Part shown: piece after piece, positions 18,004 to 26,277 of the stretch
How positions within the stretch are numbered: the first letter of the stretch is position 1
How the letters are laid out: every line of letters begins with the position of its first letter
Notes under the pieces: generated by a model
Databases searched by the model: none
What the model was told of the DNA's origin: nothing
What the model saw: only the letters and a program-made list of their open reading frames with translations
Made by a program: the position numbers and the translations under genes
Origin: Actinomycetospora sp. NBRC 106378
GTDB taxonomy: Bacteria > Actinomycetota > Actinomycetes > Mycobacteriales > Pseudonocardiaceae
Length of the DNA stretch: 43,265 nt
Reading direction: 5' to 3'
Assembly: GCF_030269685.1 (NCBI RefSeq)
Contig: NZ_BSTT01000026.1
Coordinates: 1 to 43,265 of the forward strand

Positions 18004-18297
18004 TCAAGAGAGCCGCGCACTCCGCGCGATGAGGTCGTCGAGGGTCACGACCAGCCCCTGCGCGGTCAGCCCGACCAGGTCGTCGAGCACGTCGCGCAGC
18101 CGGCACAGGTGCGGGAAGGGGTCCTGGCACGCCCGCGCGAACGGCGCGACGGCGAGGGCCTCCGCGTCGTCGACGAGCGCGTCGACCGCAGCACCTCTCA
18201 GCCCCTCGTCGACGAGCGACTCGATCTGGACCAGCACGGTGCGGGCGACCATCCGGGTACGGGTCGCGTCGGAGATGACACTCACGTCGAGTGACAC
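18004..18297 (-). CDS. Hypothetical protein, 97 residues
   Basis: Opens at a GTG with no visible ribosome site, so the start may be leaderless or elsewhere. The predicted protein is mostly helical and acidic/hydrophobic in heptad-like patterns (VLVQIESLVDEGLRGAAV, LCRLRDVLDDLVGLTAQG). I recognise no family. It shares strand and close spacing with the GXWXG gene and may be co-transcribed with it. Confidence 0.5.
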   Translation of the reverse strand: MSLDVSVISDATRTRMVARTVLVQIESLVDEGLRGAAVDALVDDAEALAVAPFARACQDPFPHLCRLRDVLDDLVGLTAQGLVVTLDDLIARSARLS

Positions 18298-18336
18298 TAG
18301 AGCTACGCATAGTGAACAGCATCGACGTTCACCTGA

Positions 18337-19053
18337 TCAGGACGGCGTGTGCAGCGCGAGGAATCCCGCGATCGACTCCCGCGCCGCGTCGTTGTACTCC
18401 GGCGCCTTCCACCGCTCGATCAGCGTCGCGTCCGGGGCCACGTCCGCGAGCATCGACGACGCCGACGCGGGGTGCGGCTCGTCGCCACCTGCGAAGACCA
18501 GCAGCGGTACGTCGAACCGGGCCACGGCCTCGTCGGGAACGCTCCAGAGCACGTGGTCGGCGCCGTAGAGGTGGTCGCGGAACGACGCCCAGTCCTGCGC
18601 GGTCGCCTCCGAGTGGTGCTCGCCCTGCTTCGCGGCGAAGTCGTCGAACGTGCCGTGGAAGAGCTCGCGGTTGCCCTCCAGCCCGACCGGCTGCAGCACC
18701 ACCGCGGAGGTGACGCGCTCCGGCGCCCGCTGCAGCAGGTTCGCGATGAACGCCCCACCGATGCACATCCCGAGCAGGTGGCAGCGCTCGATCCCGAGGT
18801 GGTCGAGCAGGGCGAGGTGGTCGTCGGTGTAGCTGTCCCACCCGTCGTCGGCGCGGACGGGCGCCCGCGACTCCCCAGCGTTCCGCTGGTCCATCAGCAC
18901 CACGCGGTAGTCGCCCGAGAGCGCCTCCGGGATGTCCCACGGGGCTGCGGACCAGAATTCGATCGACGACTGCAGCCCGCCCGGCGCGAACGCGAGCACC
19001 GGGAAGCCCTCGCCGCGCTCCTCGAAGTGGATGCGGACGTCGCCGTTCTCCAT
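18337..19053 (-). CDS. Alpha/beta hydrolase with cysteine in the nucleophile elbow
   Basis: 238 residues. The fold is clear: FAPGGLQSS loop, YRVVLMDQRNAGES, and the nucleophile elbow LLGMCIGGAF, where Cys97 replaces the usual serine. An acid and His appear together in AGGDEPHPASASS. The strand-8 His that normally completes the triad is not obvious near the C-terminus. Dienelactone hydrolase uses a Cys nucleophile, so activity is possible. The ATG at 19053 is 10 nt from GGAGG; a GTG 9 bp earlier is too close to it. Confidence 0.85.
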   Translation of the reverse strand: MENGDVRIHFEERGEGFPVLAFAPGGLQSSIEFWSAAPWDIPEALSGDYRVVLMDQRNAGESRAPVRADDGWDSYTDDHLALLDHLGIERCHLLGMCIGGAFIANLLQRAPERVTSAVVLQPVGLEGNRELFHGTFDDFAAKQGEHHSEATAQDWASFRDHLYGADHVLWSVPDEAVARFDVPLLVFAGGDEPHPASASSMLADVAPDATLIERWKAPEYNDAARESIAGFLALHTPS

Positions 19054-19368
19054 GATCGCCACGCCTCCGACTTCCCGACGTCGGGTCGGGGCAAGCGTCG
19101 AGGCGCGGCGTCACCGGCGTGCTCCGCCCGGTCCGGGCCGAACCGCGCCGGTTCATCCGAGTCACGCCGACCCGGTCCGCCGGACCCGCTCCGCCCGCGA
19201 CCCCGGCCGGGACGGAGCCGGCGCAACCGGGTCGCGACGACCTGATCCGGCCCGGTCAGCGGTCGAGCGACTCCCGCCCGCTCACGTGCCGACCGTGCCC
19301 TGCGGAGCGCGCCCCACAGCGGGGTCCGAAAGAGGGGGCGAGCGACCCGACGCCGGGTACCCGTCCGG
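19054..19368. other. Divergent intergenic region without a recognised gene
   Basis: 315 bp between the hydrolase start and the radical-SAM gene. It should contain promoters for both strands. A short perfect palindrome GGTCCG-C-CGGACC occurs near 19171. I see no RNA gene, riboswitch or convincing ORF. Confidence 0.5.
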
Positions 19369-20457
19369 ATGGCCGCCCCCGCTCGTCCCGCGACGCCGCG
19401 CCCGCACAAGCCGTGGGTGCCGAAGCACGTCCGCGTCACCCGGGCCGCGCAGGAGCACGCGCACGCCGACGAGATCGTCCGCCGCTGCGAGGCGCTGGGG
19501 TGCGACGACATCGAGCTGCTCAAGGTCGACCGGATCACCGGCGTGAAGGGCGGGACCGAGCGCGAGACGTACGCGCGGGCGAAGGCGACGCTCGCCGTCG
19601 TCGTGAGCCCGGACTCCGCACGGAAGCTGGACCCGATCCCGCCGTCGGCGGACTGGCGCGTCGACCTGGCACGCGGCTGTCCGGCGCACTGTCAGTACTG
19701 CTATCTCGCCGGGTCGCTGACCGGTCCGCCGATCACGCGGGTCTACGCCGACCTCGACCGCATCCTGGCCAACCTCGACGGCTACGTCGGGCAGGGGCAC
19801 GTGACGTCGACGTCGCAGGCCCGGGCGCACGAGGGCACGACCTTCGAGGCGTCCTGCTACACCGACCCGCTCGGGATCGAGCCGGCGACCGGGTCGCTGG
19901 CCGCGGCGATCGCGCACGTGGGGACGCACGACTGGTCCGGGCCCGTGCAGCTCCGGGCCACGACCAAGTTCGCCGACGTCGCCCCACTGCTCGACCTCCC
20001 CCACCACGGCCGCACCCGGCTGCGCTTCTCGCTCTCGCCGTGGCCGCGCTACGAGGGCGGCACCGACCCCGTCGCCGCCCGCGTGGCCGCACTCGGGACG
20101 CTGGCGTCGGCCGGCTGGCCGGTCGGGGTCACGCTCGCGCCGATCATCCCCGACGAGGGATGGGAGGCCGCGTACTCCTCACTGCTCGCGGACGTCGCGG
20201 CGGCCGTGCCGGCGGACGCCGACCTGACGATCGAGTGCATCACCCACCGCTTCACGCCGGGCAGCCGGGAGACGCTCGAGACCTGGTACCCGGCGTCGAA
20301 GCTGGAGATGGACCCCGAGCAGCGCAAGCAGAAGCGCGGAAAGTTCGGGGCGGTCAAGCACGTCTATCCGAACGACGTGATGGACCACCTGCGCTCCACG
20401 ATCACCGACCGGATCGACGAGCACCTGCCGCACGCCCGGGTCCTGTACTGGACCTGA
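19369..20457 (+). CDS. Radical SAM protein, spore photoproduct lyase family
   Basis: 362 residues. The radical-SAM cluster motif is RGCPAHCQYCYLAGS (CxxxCxxC). SPL-type features include VDLARGC just before it, ASCYTDPLGIEP, LRFSLSP and TPGSRETLETWYP. SPL repairs thymine spore photoproduct in endospore formers. Actinobacterial homologues are common in organisms without endospores, where their role is unsettled, so the name describes family and not proven activity. It stands alone and ends at a hairpin terminator. Confidence 0.88.
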   Translation: MAAPARPATPRPHKPWVPKHVRVTRAAQEHAHADEIVRRCEALGCDDIELLKVDRITGVKGGTERETYARAKATLAVVVSPDSARKLDPIPPSADWRVDLARGCPAHCQYCYLAGSLTGPPITRVYADLDRILANLDGYVGQGHVTSTSQARAHEGTTFEASCYTDPLGIEPATGSLAAAIAHVGTHDWSGPVQLRATTKFADVAPLLDLPHHGRTRLRFSLSPWPRYEGGTDPVAARVAALGTLASAGWPVGVTLAPIIPDEGWEAAYSSLLADVAAAVPADADLTIECITHRFTPGSRETLETWYPASKLEMDPEQRKQKRGKFGAVKHVYPNDVMDHLRSTITDRIDEHLPHARVLYWT

Positions 20458-20477
20458 TCTCTCTCGACCTGCACGAA

Positions 20478-20515
20478 CGGGCCGCCCATCACGGTCCTCC
20501 GTGACGAGCGGCCCG
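20478..20515. terminator. Two-segment hairpin between convergent genes
   Basis: Outer CGGGCCGC pairs with GCGGCCCG and inner TCACGG with CCGTGA, with a TCCT loop and small internal bulges. It lies 20 bp after the radical-SAM stop and 20 bp from the convergent DUF4190-like stop. Confidence 0.75.
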
Positions 20516-20535
20516 CTCGGGTCGACCTGGGCGTG

Positions 20536-21312
20536 CTACTTCGCGCAGGACACCGAGGCGTTGGGGCCGGTGGCCGTGTTCTGAGCGACCTGCACGCCGT
20601 CCTCGCGGATGGTGCAGGTGATCGTGTCCGCGCGGCCCAGGTGATCGACGTCCGGGCTGAGGGTGGCGGTCATCGTCGGGCCGACGAGGCCGGAGACCTG
20701 GGCGTCGGCACTCCACGGCGAGGCGGTGTCGCCGACCGAGGCCATCGACAGGTTGTCGTTCCGCGACTGGCTGTAGGTCACGGTCACGTTCGTCTTCTTC
20801 GCCGTCGTGACCTCGTAGGTGACCTGGTGCACCGCCGCGCTCTGCTGCGCGACGGAACTGACGCTCCCGACGAAGACCGCGGTGTAGAGGATGCACATGA
20901 CCAGGGCGACGACGCCGAGCACGATTCCCGCGATCGACTTCCCGCGACCGTTCCGCGCCTTCGTCGACTTCACCAGGCCGACGAGCGAGAGCACCAGCCC
21001 GATCGGCGCGAGCACCCAGGAAACCGTGCCGACGAACGGGATGAAGGACAGCACGGTGGCGACGATCCCGATGACGAGCCCAGCGGTCGCGAGGCCGTTG
21101 GCCTGCGGCGGGAGCGGCTGGACCGGCGGCTGCGGCGGTACGGACGGCGGCTGCTGCGGCGCCACACCGCGCTGCATCGGGACCTGCGGACGGGCGGCGG
21201 GAACGGCCGACCGCGGAATGCGAATCGGCGTCGTCATGGCGTCGTCGAACGGCGAGTCCGCGGTCTGTCCGACGTGTCGACCGTGCCGCGGCCCTGCGAT
21301 TCCCTGCGTCAT
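20536..21312 (-). CDS. DUF4190-type membrane protein with extracytoplasmic tail
   Basis: 258 residues. A proline/glutamine-rich N-terminal region (PPSVPPQPPVQPLPPQ) is followed by NGLATAGLVIGIVATVLSFI, the usual DUF4190 opening, with two TM segments. A third hydrophobic segment (GIVLGVVALVMCILYTAVFV) leads to a 100-residue domain with beta-strand character and two Cys (TITCTIRED and SVSCAK) likely forming a disulfide outside the membrane. It resembles MmpS- or DUF4352-like sensor/lipid-interacting tails. Function is unknown. Confidence 0.75.
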   Translation of the reverse strand: MTQGIAGPRHGRHVGQTADSPFDDAMTTPIRIPRSAVPAARPQVPMQRGVAPQQPPSVPPQPPVQPLPPQANGLATAGLVIGIVATVLSFIPFVGTVSWVLAPIGLVLSLVGLVKSTKARNGRGKSIAGIVLGVVALVMCILYTAVFVGSVSSVAQQSAAVHQVTYEVTTAKKTNVTVTYSQSRNDNLSMASVGDTASPWSADAQVSGLVGPTMTATLSPDVDHLGRADTITCTIREDGVQVAQNTATGPNASVSCAK

Positions 21313-21448
21313 GCCCGTGCCCCCGAATTCCGTGCGGTTGATGCTCCCTCTCTCGCGGAGAACCACCCTCGCCGTTACCGGAGCGCGACCGATCCGAGAT
21401 GCGTCACCCTTTCGGGCGACATGGCTCGACGTCTGCGAATCTGACCCC

Positions 21449-22303
21449 ATGCCCACCCCCCGCGCCGCCTTCCCGCAGGTCGAGGAGCACGAGGCCACCG
21501 GTGCCCTGGCCGAGGCCTACACGAGCATGCGCGACACCCTCCGCGTGCCGTGGGTGATGTTCGCGGCCCGGTGCATGGCCCGCTTCGGCGACTACGTCCC
21601 CGCCGCGTGGGAGGCGGCCCGGCCGGTGTTCGGCACCGTCGGGCTGGAGCGGTCCGCCGACGAGATCCGCGCGCTGGCCGCCCTGCCCGAGCCCCCGCCC
21701 CGCGTCGACGTCCCGGACGACGTACGCGCGGCCGTGCGCGCCCTGCACTACGGCAACGCCAAGTACCTGCTGCTGATCACCGCGTGGTCGGAGGGCCTGC
21801 ACGGGCGGTCGTCGGGGGGTCACGACGACGGGTCCTGGGACGGCACCGCCCTCCCCGACGGCGCGCCCGCCGACATGCCCGAGCTGACGCTCGTCGACCC
21901 GCGCACCGCGGGCGACGACGTGCTCAGCCTGCTCGACCGCATCGTCGACGACCACCTCCACCACGGCCCCGCCAGCGACTTCCGCGTGCTCGCCGCCTGG
22001 CCCGAGCAGCTCGCGACCCTCCACGACCGCGTCCTCGCGCCCGTCGTACGCACCGTCGACTACGACCTGCGCGCCCGCGACCTGCTCCACCGCGCCCGCG
22101 CGATCGTCCGGGGGTTCCCGACGGCGGCCGGCCTCTCGCCCGCCCGGGCCGGCGAGGTCGTCGACGACACCCAGCGGGCCGCGCTGGTCGCGATGCTGTC
22201 GATGTTCCAGCGCTTCATCCTCGACGTCACGATGGACACCACACGGCTCGCCCAGGCCCTCGACGGTCCCGACGAGGCCTTGCGGAGCCCGTTCCCGAGC
22301 TGA
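21449..22303 (+). CDS. DehI-like halocarboxylic acid dehalogenase family protein
   Basis: 284 residues. The layout MRDTLRVPWVMFAARCMARF, then a second similar half VLSLLDRIVDDHLH with DFRVLAAWPEQL and LHDRVLAPVV, suggests the pseudo-duplicated all-helical fold of DehI (PF10778), group I 2-haloacid dehalogenases. I cannot confirm the catalytic Asp from sequence alone, and many homologues are unassigned. The gene precedes a TetR/monooxygenase operon by 40 bp. Confidence 0.6.
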   Translation: MPTPRAAFPQVEEHEATGALAEAYTSMRDTLRVPWVMFAARCMARFGDYVPAAWEAARPVFGTVGLERSADEIRALAALPEPPPRVDVPDDVRAAVRALHYGNAKYLLLITAWSEGLHGRSSGGHDDGSWDGTALPDGAPADMPELTLVDPRTAGDDVLSLLDRIVDDHLHHGPASDFRVLAAWPEQLATLHDRVLAPVVRTVDYDLRARDLLHRARAIVRGFPTAAGLSPARAGEVVDDTQRAALVAMLSMFQRFILDVTMDTTRLAQALDGPDEALRSPFPS

Positions 22304-22311
22304 AAGTTGGA

Positions 22312-22337
22312 GTAACCCTAGAGTTCGTGTCACCCTA
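22312..22337. promoter_or_regulatory. Direct repeat before tetR
   Basis: GTAACCCTA at 22312 and GTCACCCTA at 22329 are repeated in direct orientation 17 bp apart, just before the tetR GTG. They may be half-sites for TetR autoregulation. The short leader suggests a leaderless or near-leaderless transcript. Confidence 0.4.
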
Positions 22338-22342
22338 ACTCC

Positions 22343-22972
22343 GTGACAGGACTGCGGGAGCGCAAGAAGGCCGAGACCCGACACCGGATCGCCGACGTGG
22401 CGGCGCACCTGTTCGCCGAGCACGGGTTCGACGACGTGACGATGACCGACGTCGCGGGTGCGGCCGACGTCGCCGAGCAGACGGTCTACAACTACTTCCC
22501 GGCGAAGACCGACCTCGTCCTCGACCGGGCGGAGGAGATTCGGCAGCGCCTGCACGACCTGGTCCTCCACCGCTCCGCGGACACCAGCCCGGCGCAGGCC
22601 CTGCAGGTCGTGGCGCTCGAGGACATCGAGCGCGCGCGGACGGACGATCTCGCGGAGCAGCGGGGGCAGTTCTTCGCGCTCTGCGTCAGCAGCCACGTCG
22701 TCCGGCGGTTCGGACTGGAGGTCCGCGACGAGCAGGTGGCCATGGTCCGCGCCGCCCTCGCTTTCACCGACCCCGCCCTGAACCCGGGACTGGCGCACGT
22801 GCACGCCGCCGCACTCGTGGCGGTGCTGCACCTGGTCGGCGACACCATCGGCGGTGCGGTCGTGCGCGGGGACTTCCCACCCGACGTCGGGGAGCCCCTG
22901 GAGGAGACCGCGCGCCTGGCCTTCTCCGACCTGGATGCCCACTACCGCCGCCTCGTGCAGGCCGCGTCGTGA
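22343..22972 (+). CDS. TetR-family transcriptional regulator
   Basis: 209 residues from GTG. The HTH is KKAETRHRIADVAAHLFAEH followed by VTMTDVAGAADVAEQTVYNY and FPAKTDLV, a canonical TetR DNA-binding domain. It overlaps the downstream flavin monooxygenase gene by 4 bp (GTGA), so the two form an operon, and the regulator probably senses the monooxygenase substrate or product. No ribosome site is clear before the GTG. Confidence 0.93.
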   Translation: MTGLRERKKAETRHRIADVAAHLFAEHGFDDVTMTDVAGAADVAEQTVYNYFPAKTDLVLDRAEEIRQRLHDLVLHRSADTSPAQALQVVALEDIERARTDDLAEQRGQFFALCVSSHVVRRFGLEVRDEQVAMVRAALAFTDPALNPGLAHVHAAALVAVLHLVGDTIGGAVVRGDFPPDVGEPLEETARLAFSDLDAHYRRLVQAAS

Positions 22973-24135
22973 CGCGCGTCCTGATCAGCGGCGCCGGCAT
23001 CGCCGGCCCCGCCCTCGGCCTCTGGCTCGCGCGCTACGGCTTCGAGGTCACGATCGTCGAGCAGGCGCCGGCCGTCCGTCCCGGCGGTCAGGCGGTCGAC
23101 TTCAAGGGCGAGACCCACCTGACGGTGCTGCGGCGGATGGGCCTGCTCGACGACGTCGAGCGCCTCGCCACCGGTGGCGGCGACGACGGGCGGATCGTCG
23201 ACGCGGAGGGCCGGACGATCGGCATCACGCCGGCCGCGTTCAGCGGCGGTGACATCGAGATCCGTCGCGGCGACCTCGCGCACCTGCTCGTCGAGCGGAC
23301 CGCCACGACCTGCCGCTACGTCTTCGACGACTCGATCACCGCGCTGCACGAGACGCCCGACGGGGTGGACGTGGCCTTCCGGCGTTCGCCGTCGCAGAGG
23401 TTCGACCTGGTCGTCGGTGCCGACGGCATCCACTCGACGGTGCGGCGTCTCGCGTTCGGTCCGGAGTCGGACTACGTCACGCACCTCGGCCACTACTACG
23501 CGCTGCTCGAGGTCGGGGGCCGGTTGGTCGAGGGCGACGAGATGTACAACGAGCCGGGCCGTATGGCCTCGACCGGCGGGCCGAAGGCGCCCGCGTTCTT
23601 CGTGTTCGCGTCTCCCCCTCTCGGCGTCGAGCGCGGGGACGTCGAGGCCCAGAAGCAGGCACTGCGCGACGCCTTCGTCGGCGCCTCGTGGAAGGTCCCG
23701 CAGCTGCTCGACGCCCTGCCCGACGCGCAGGGCTTCCACCTCGACTCGATCAGCCGCGTGCGCGTCGACCGGTACTCGCGCGGGCGGGTGGTGCTCGTCG
23801 GCGACGCGGCGTACGGCAACGCCCTCGGCGGGTTCGGGACGGGTCTCGCGCTCGTCGGCGCGTACGTCCTCGCGGGGGAGCTCATGACGGCGGGTGGGGA
23901 CGCGTCCCGCGCGTTCGCCGCGTACGACGCGAAGTTCCGGGGCTACGCGAAGGTGGCCGACAAGGTCAACGCGGGCGCGTTGTTGGCGCCTCCGACCCGC
24001 ACCCGCATCTGGTTGCGCAACAAGCTCTTCTCGGTCGCGCCGCTGTTCCTGGGCGTCATGGCGCTGATGGACCGCTTCGCGACCGACATCGAGCTCGAGG
24101 ACTATCCGTCGGCGGCGCCCAGCAGCACCGTGTAG
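22969..24135 (+). CDS. FAD-dependent monooxygenase (group A, PHBH fold)
   Basis: 388 residues. The FAD motif RVLISGAGIAGPALGLWLAR (GxGxxG) is at the N-terminus, followed by VVGADGIHSTVR (the DG motif) near residue 145 and RVVLVGDAAYGNALGGFGTG (the GD motif) near 265. This is the PF01494 aromatic or antibiotic hydroxylase family. TetR-linked members include tetracycline- and rifampicin-modifying enzymes, but substrate is not predictable. Its last 34 bp overlap the convergent SnoaL-like gene. Confidence 0.93.
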   Translation: MTRVLISGAGIAGPALGLWLARYGFEVTIVEQAPAVRPGGQAVDFKGETHLTVLRRMGLLDDVERLATGGGDDGRIVDAEGRTIGITPAAFSGGDIEIRRGDLAHLLVERTATTCRYVFDDSITALHETPDGVDVAFRRSPSQRFDLVVGADGIHSTVRRLAFGPESDYVTHLGHYYALLEVGGRLVEGDEMYNEPGRMASTGGPKAPAFFVFASPPLGVERGDVEAQKQALRDAFVGASWKVPQLLDALPDAQGFHLDSISRVRVDRYSRGRVVLVGDAAYGNALGGFGTGLALVGAYVLAGELMTAGGDASRAFAAYDAKFRGYAKVADKVNAGALLAPPTRTRIWLRNKLFSVAPLFLGVMALMDRFATDIELEDYPSAAPSSTV

Positions 24136-24464
24136 AGCCGCGCGACCTTGCCGTCGACGACGAGGCTCATGTCGACGCCCCGCACGACCGGCTCTCCGTC
24201 GGCCGGGCCGAACGTCCACGGCGCGTGGATGAGGTCATCGAGGACGTGTGCGGGACCGGCCTGGGTGAACACGAACCCGGGCGCCGAGTCCAACAGGCCC
24301 TGCACCTTCTCGCTGATGGCCACGTGCCCGTGCAGCGACCCCTCGACGTCGGTGAACACGATGTCGTCGGCGTAGACCTCGGCCATCGCCCGCAGCCGGG
24401 CCTCCGGGTCACGTTCATTGAACACGAGCAGGGTGGCGTCGACGAGGGTGTCGATGTCCGGCAC
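24102..24464 (-). CDS. SnoaL-like/NTF2-fold protein
   Basis: 120 residues. LLVFNERDPEARLRAMAEVY and DIVFTDVEGSLHGHVAISEK, then a C-terminal VDMSLVVDGKVARLYTVLLG, is the NTF2-like alpha+beta cone typical of SnoaL-like polyketide cyclases, ketosteroid isomerases and many unassigned proteins. It overlaps the monooxygenase stop in the opposite direction, so transcripts of the two genes would be antisense to each other there. Confidence 0.85.
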   Translation of the reverse strand: MPDIDTLVDATLLVFNERDPEARLRAMAEVYADDIVFTDVEGSLHGHVAISEKVQGLLDSAPGFVFTQAGPAHVLDDLIHAPWTFGPADGEPVVRGVDMSLVVDGKVARLYTVLLGAADG

Positions 24465-24580
24465 GGGGCTCCTTCTGCGATGGCGGGGCGCGCGAGGCTA
24501 CTGCGATCGGCGCGTCCCCTCCCCGCAGGTCGGCCTGTCCGCGGCCGTCCTGCAACGGACGAGGACCCGCCCCGGCGGGA

Positions 24581-24862
24581 TCAGCTCGCCGAGCGCCCGA
24601 CCTCGAGGTTCCGGTGTGCGGAGATCACCGTGGCCGGCGAATGCGCGTTGTCGGCCACGGTCTCGTTGCGCCGACCCGACACCCGCTCCACGGCGCCGTC
24701 GAGCAGCTCGGCGACCCGAGCGAAGTCGTACAGGACTCCGTTCGCCCACTCCTGTGAGTCACGCCCGGGCGGGCAGAGGTCACGCCCGTGTTCCGCGACG
24801 TGCAACAACTCCCCGACAGCGCGGCGAACCGGGTTCGTTCCGTCTTCAGTCGCCTCGCCCAC
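24581..24862 (-). CDS. Possible small hypothetical protein
   Basis: 93 residues if begun at the GTG at 24862; the open frame extends further upstream but there its composition is low-complexity Arg/Ala. The predicted VRRAVGELLHVAEHGRDLCP, then QEWANGVLYDFARVAELLDG, looks like genuine helical protein. No ribosome site is visible and no family is recognised. It could be a decayed fragment. Confidence 0.35.
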   Translation of the reverse strand: MGEATEDGTNPVRRAVGELLHVAEHGRDLCPPGRDSQEWANGVLYDFARVAELLDGAVERVSGRRNETVADNAHSPATVISAHRNLEVGRSAS

Positions 24863-24922
24863 CGTTGGTACGGAGTCTTCCGTCGCTCCGCAGCGCCAGG
24901 GTGGCCCGGCCTGCGCGTGTGT

Positions 24923-24954
24923 GGCGACACGCCGATGGGGCGCGGCGTGTCGCC
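24923..24954. terminator. Perfect 12-bp hairpin
   Basis: GGCGACACGCCG pairs with CGGCGTGTCGCC around an 8-nt loop. It is in a region without clear genes, so the transcript it would terminate is unknown. Confidence 0.5.
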
Positions 24955-24990
24955 GCACGAGTACGAGCCGCGCTACCGCGGCACCCGCAT

Positions 24991-25046
24991 CCGTCGTCGG
25001 GAAAGAGGCTCTGGCCTGGAGCCGGCGCGGGGCCGAAGCCCGGACC
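24991..25046. repeat. Degenerate third att/tRNA-Thr 3'-end copy
   Basis: The block contains CGTCGGGAA, GGCT, then the uninterrupted TGGAGCCGGCGCGGGG and GCCCGGACC in the same order and orientation as the attL and attR repeats. The T-loop part GGGGAATCGAACCCC is altered to GGGGCCGAAGCCC, so it cannot be a tRNA end. It reads as a relic of an earlier integration at the same tRNA gene. Confidence 0.6.
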
Positions 25047-25148
25047 ACCCGCTGACGAGATGCCCTGGACCTACCTCTATCGGGCTCGGACACGACCCTG
25101 CCGGGGTGTCGGTCGGCCGACTCCCTCTCATCGTGATCGGCGAAGTCC

Positions 25149-25997
25149 TCAGACTCGCACCGGGCTGTCGGGGAGGTGGCGGGCCAGGGCGTCCCAGCTG
25201 ATGTCGTGGTCGCGTTCGGCCTTGACGGCAGGGGCTCCGCCTCGGAGACCGAAGAGGCGCTTGGAGACGAGCAGGTAGACCACGACCGCGATGTTCACGA
25301 CCATGCCGATGATCGTCCCGGGGCTCATCGAGCTGGTGAGCTGCAGGACCTCGGGGACCAGCAGCAACGTCGTCATGACGAAGGTCAGGTACTCGCCCCA
25401 CCGGGTGGCGCGCCACAGTCCGACGCCTTCGGCGGTCTCGACGGCCAGCAGCGCGAATATGCCGATGGCGATCAGCCAGAGCGGACCTGCGCCGCCGGAG
25501 AGCACGCTCTCCACCTCGCCGACGAGCTGTCCTCCGAGCACGGCCTGGAGGGCGTCGGCGTTGGCGAAGAGGTCGTCGCGCAGCGAGGTCTGGTTGATCA
25601 GGACGGCGACGGCACCGCCGAGGACGAGCAGGAGAACGAGCACGTTGAAGGCTCGGGTCAGGGCGATCAGGCGCAGCACGTAGCGGCTCTTGAGGGGCTC
25701 GCCGCGGGCAGGCAGGACGATCTCGTCCCGGCCGGGCGGGCGGTCCCGGGTCGGCGCGTCGGGGAGCGGGAGCAGCGACCAGGCGTCGCAGCGCAGGCAC
25801 CGGTGCCACCGCGTGGCGCTCCCGGCGGGTCGTGCCACCAGGGCGTCGTCCTCGCTGATCTGGGCGGCGTCGGTGCCGACGAGTCGGTGGCCGTTCCAGG
25901 CGCAGCCGAGGAGTTCGAAGCGCACCCGGTGGCGTCGTCGACGCTGCTCGACGCCGGGCGGGGACTCGAAGTCCTCTGGGCGGTGCTGGGAGACCAT
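25149..25997 (-). CDS. DUF2127 family membrane protein with CxxC knuckle
   Basis: 282 residues. The N-terminal soluble part has an arginine-rich patch and HRCLRCDAW, a likely metal-binding CxxC. The C-terminal part begins YVLRLIALTRAFNVLVLLLV and contains four hydrophobic segments, ending near VVNIAVVVYLLVSKRLFGLR. This layout matches actinobacterial DUF2127 proteins of unknown role. It lies between the att relic and attL, so it may be old cargo or simply a chromosomal gene. Confidence 0.75.
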   Translation of the reverse strand: MVSQHRPEDFESPPGVEQRRRRHRVRFELLGCAWNGHRLVGTDAAQISEDDALVARPAGSATRWHRCLRCDAWSLLPLPDAPTRDRPPGRDEIVLPARGEPLKSRYVLRLIALTRAFNVLVLLLVLGGAVAVLINQTSLRDDLFANADALQAVLGGQLVGEVESVLSGGAGPLWLIAIGIFALLAVETAEGVGLWRATRWGEYLTFVMTTLLLVPEVLQLTSSMSPGTIIGMVVNIAVVVYLLVSKRLFGLRGGAPAVKAERDHDISWDALARHLPDSPVRV

Positions 25998-26178
25998 CTG
26001 CGTCGTCTACCCGATCCCCGAGCATCGAACGGACGCAACTTCATCTCGCCCTCGACCGGGCCATACCGGCGTGGATCTGCGGACCAACCCGTCGGATGTC
26101 GCATCGACCATGATCGAGACCGCAGGTACGACACGTGCTGCGGTGCCGGCGCCGCCGTCGACCCGAGCAGCGCGCCCA

Positions 26179-26253
26179 CGACCCGCCGTCGGGAAGGGGC
26201 TGCTGAGCTGGAGCCGGCGCGGGGAATCGAACCCCGGACCTTTCGCTTACAAG
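26179..26253. repeat. attL (75-bp direct repeat, left)
   Basis: Matches 35553-35627 with one difference (G at 26202, T at 35576). It contains the 3' half of tRNA-Thr including CCA, plus 30 bp downstream with CCCGACGGCGGG dyad on the minus strand. Identity ends exactly at the 5' edge of the anticodon loop, a usual crossover point for tyrosine integrases. This copy is the displaced, non-functional tRNA 3' end. Confidence 0.93.
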
Positions 26254-26265
26254 AGCCGTGCGGCT

Positions 26266-26277
26266 CGTCTAGAGGAG
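26266..26277. promoter_or_regulatory. Candidate KorSA-like operator 1
   Basis: CGTCTAGAGGAG just inside attL, followed by CTCCTCGACGACG, which makes an imperfect dyad. The same motif occurs at 30644, 31471 (reverse) and 31510. It could control transcription entering the replication region. Confidence 0.55.

Larger units (their letters stand above)
24465..25148. other. Poorly coding region with decayed sequence and hairpin
   Basis: About 680 bp without a confident gene. It holds one weak minus-strand ORF (24581-24862), a perfect 12-bp hairpin (24923-24954) and a degenerate att/tRNA-like segment (24991-25046). The mix of partial signals suggests remnants of an earlier insertion. Confidence 0.6.

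Noticed and set aside
26213..26262. A second tRNA at attL
   Set aside because: Only the 3' half through the anticodon loop is present; the D-arm and 5' acceptor strand are replaced by element sequence.
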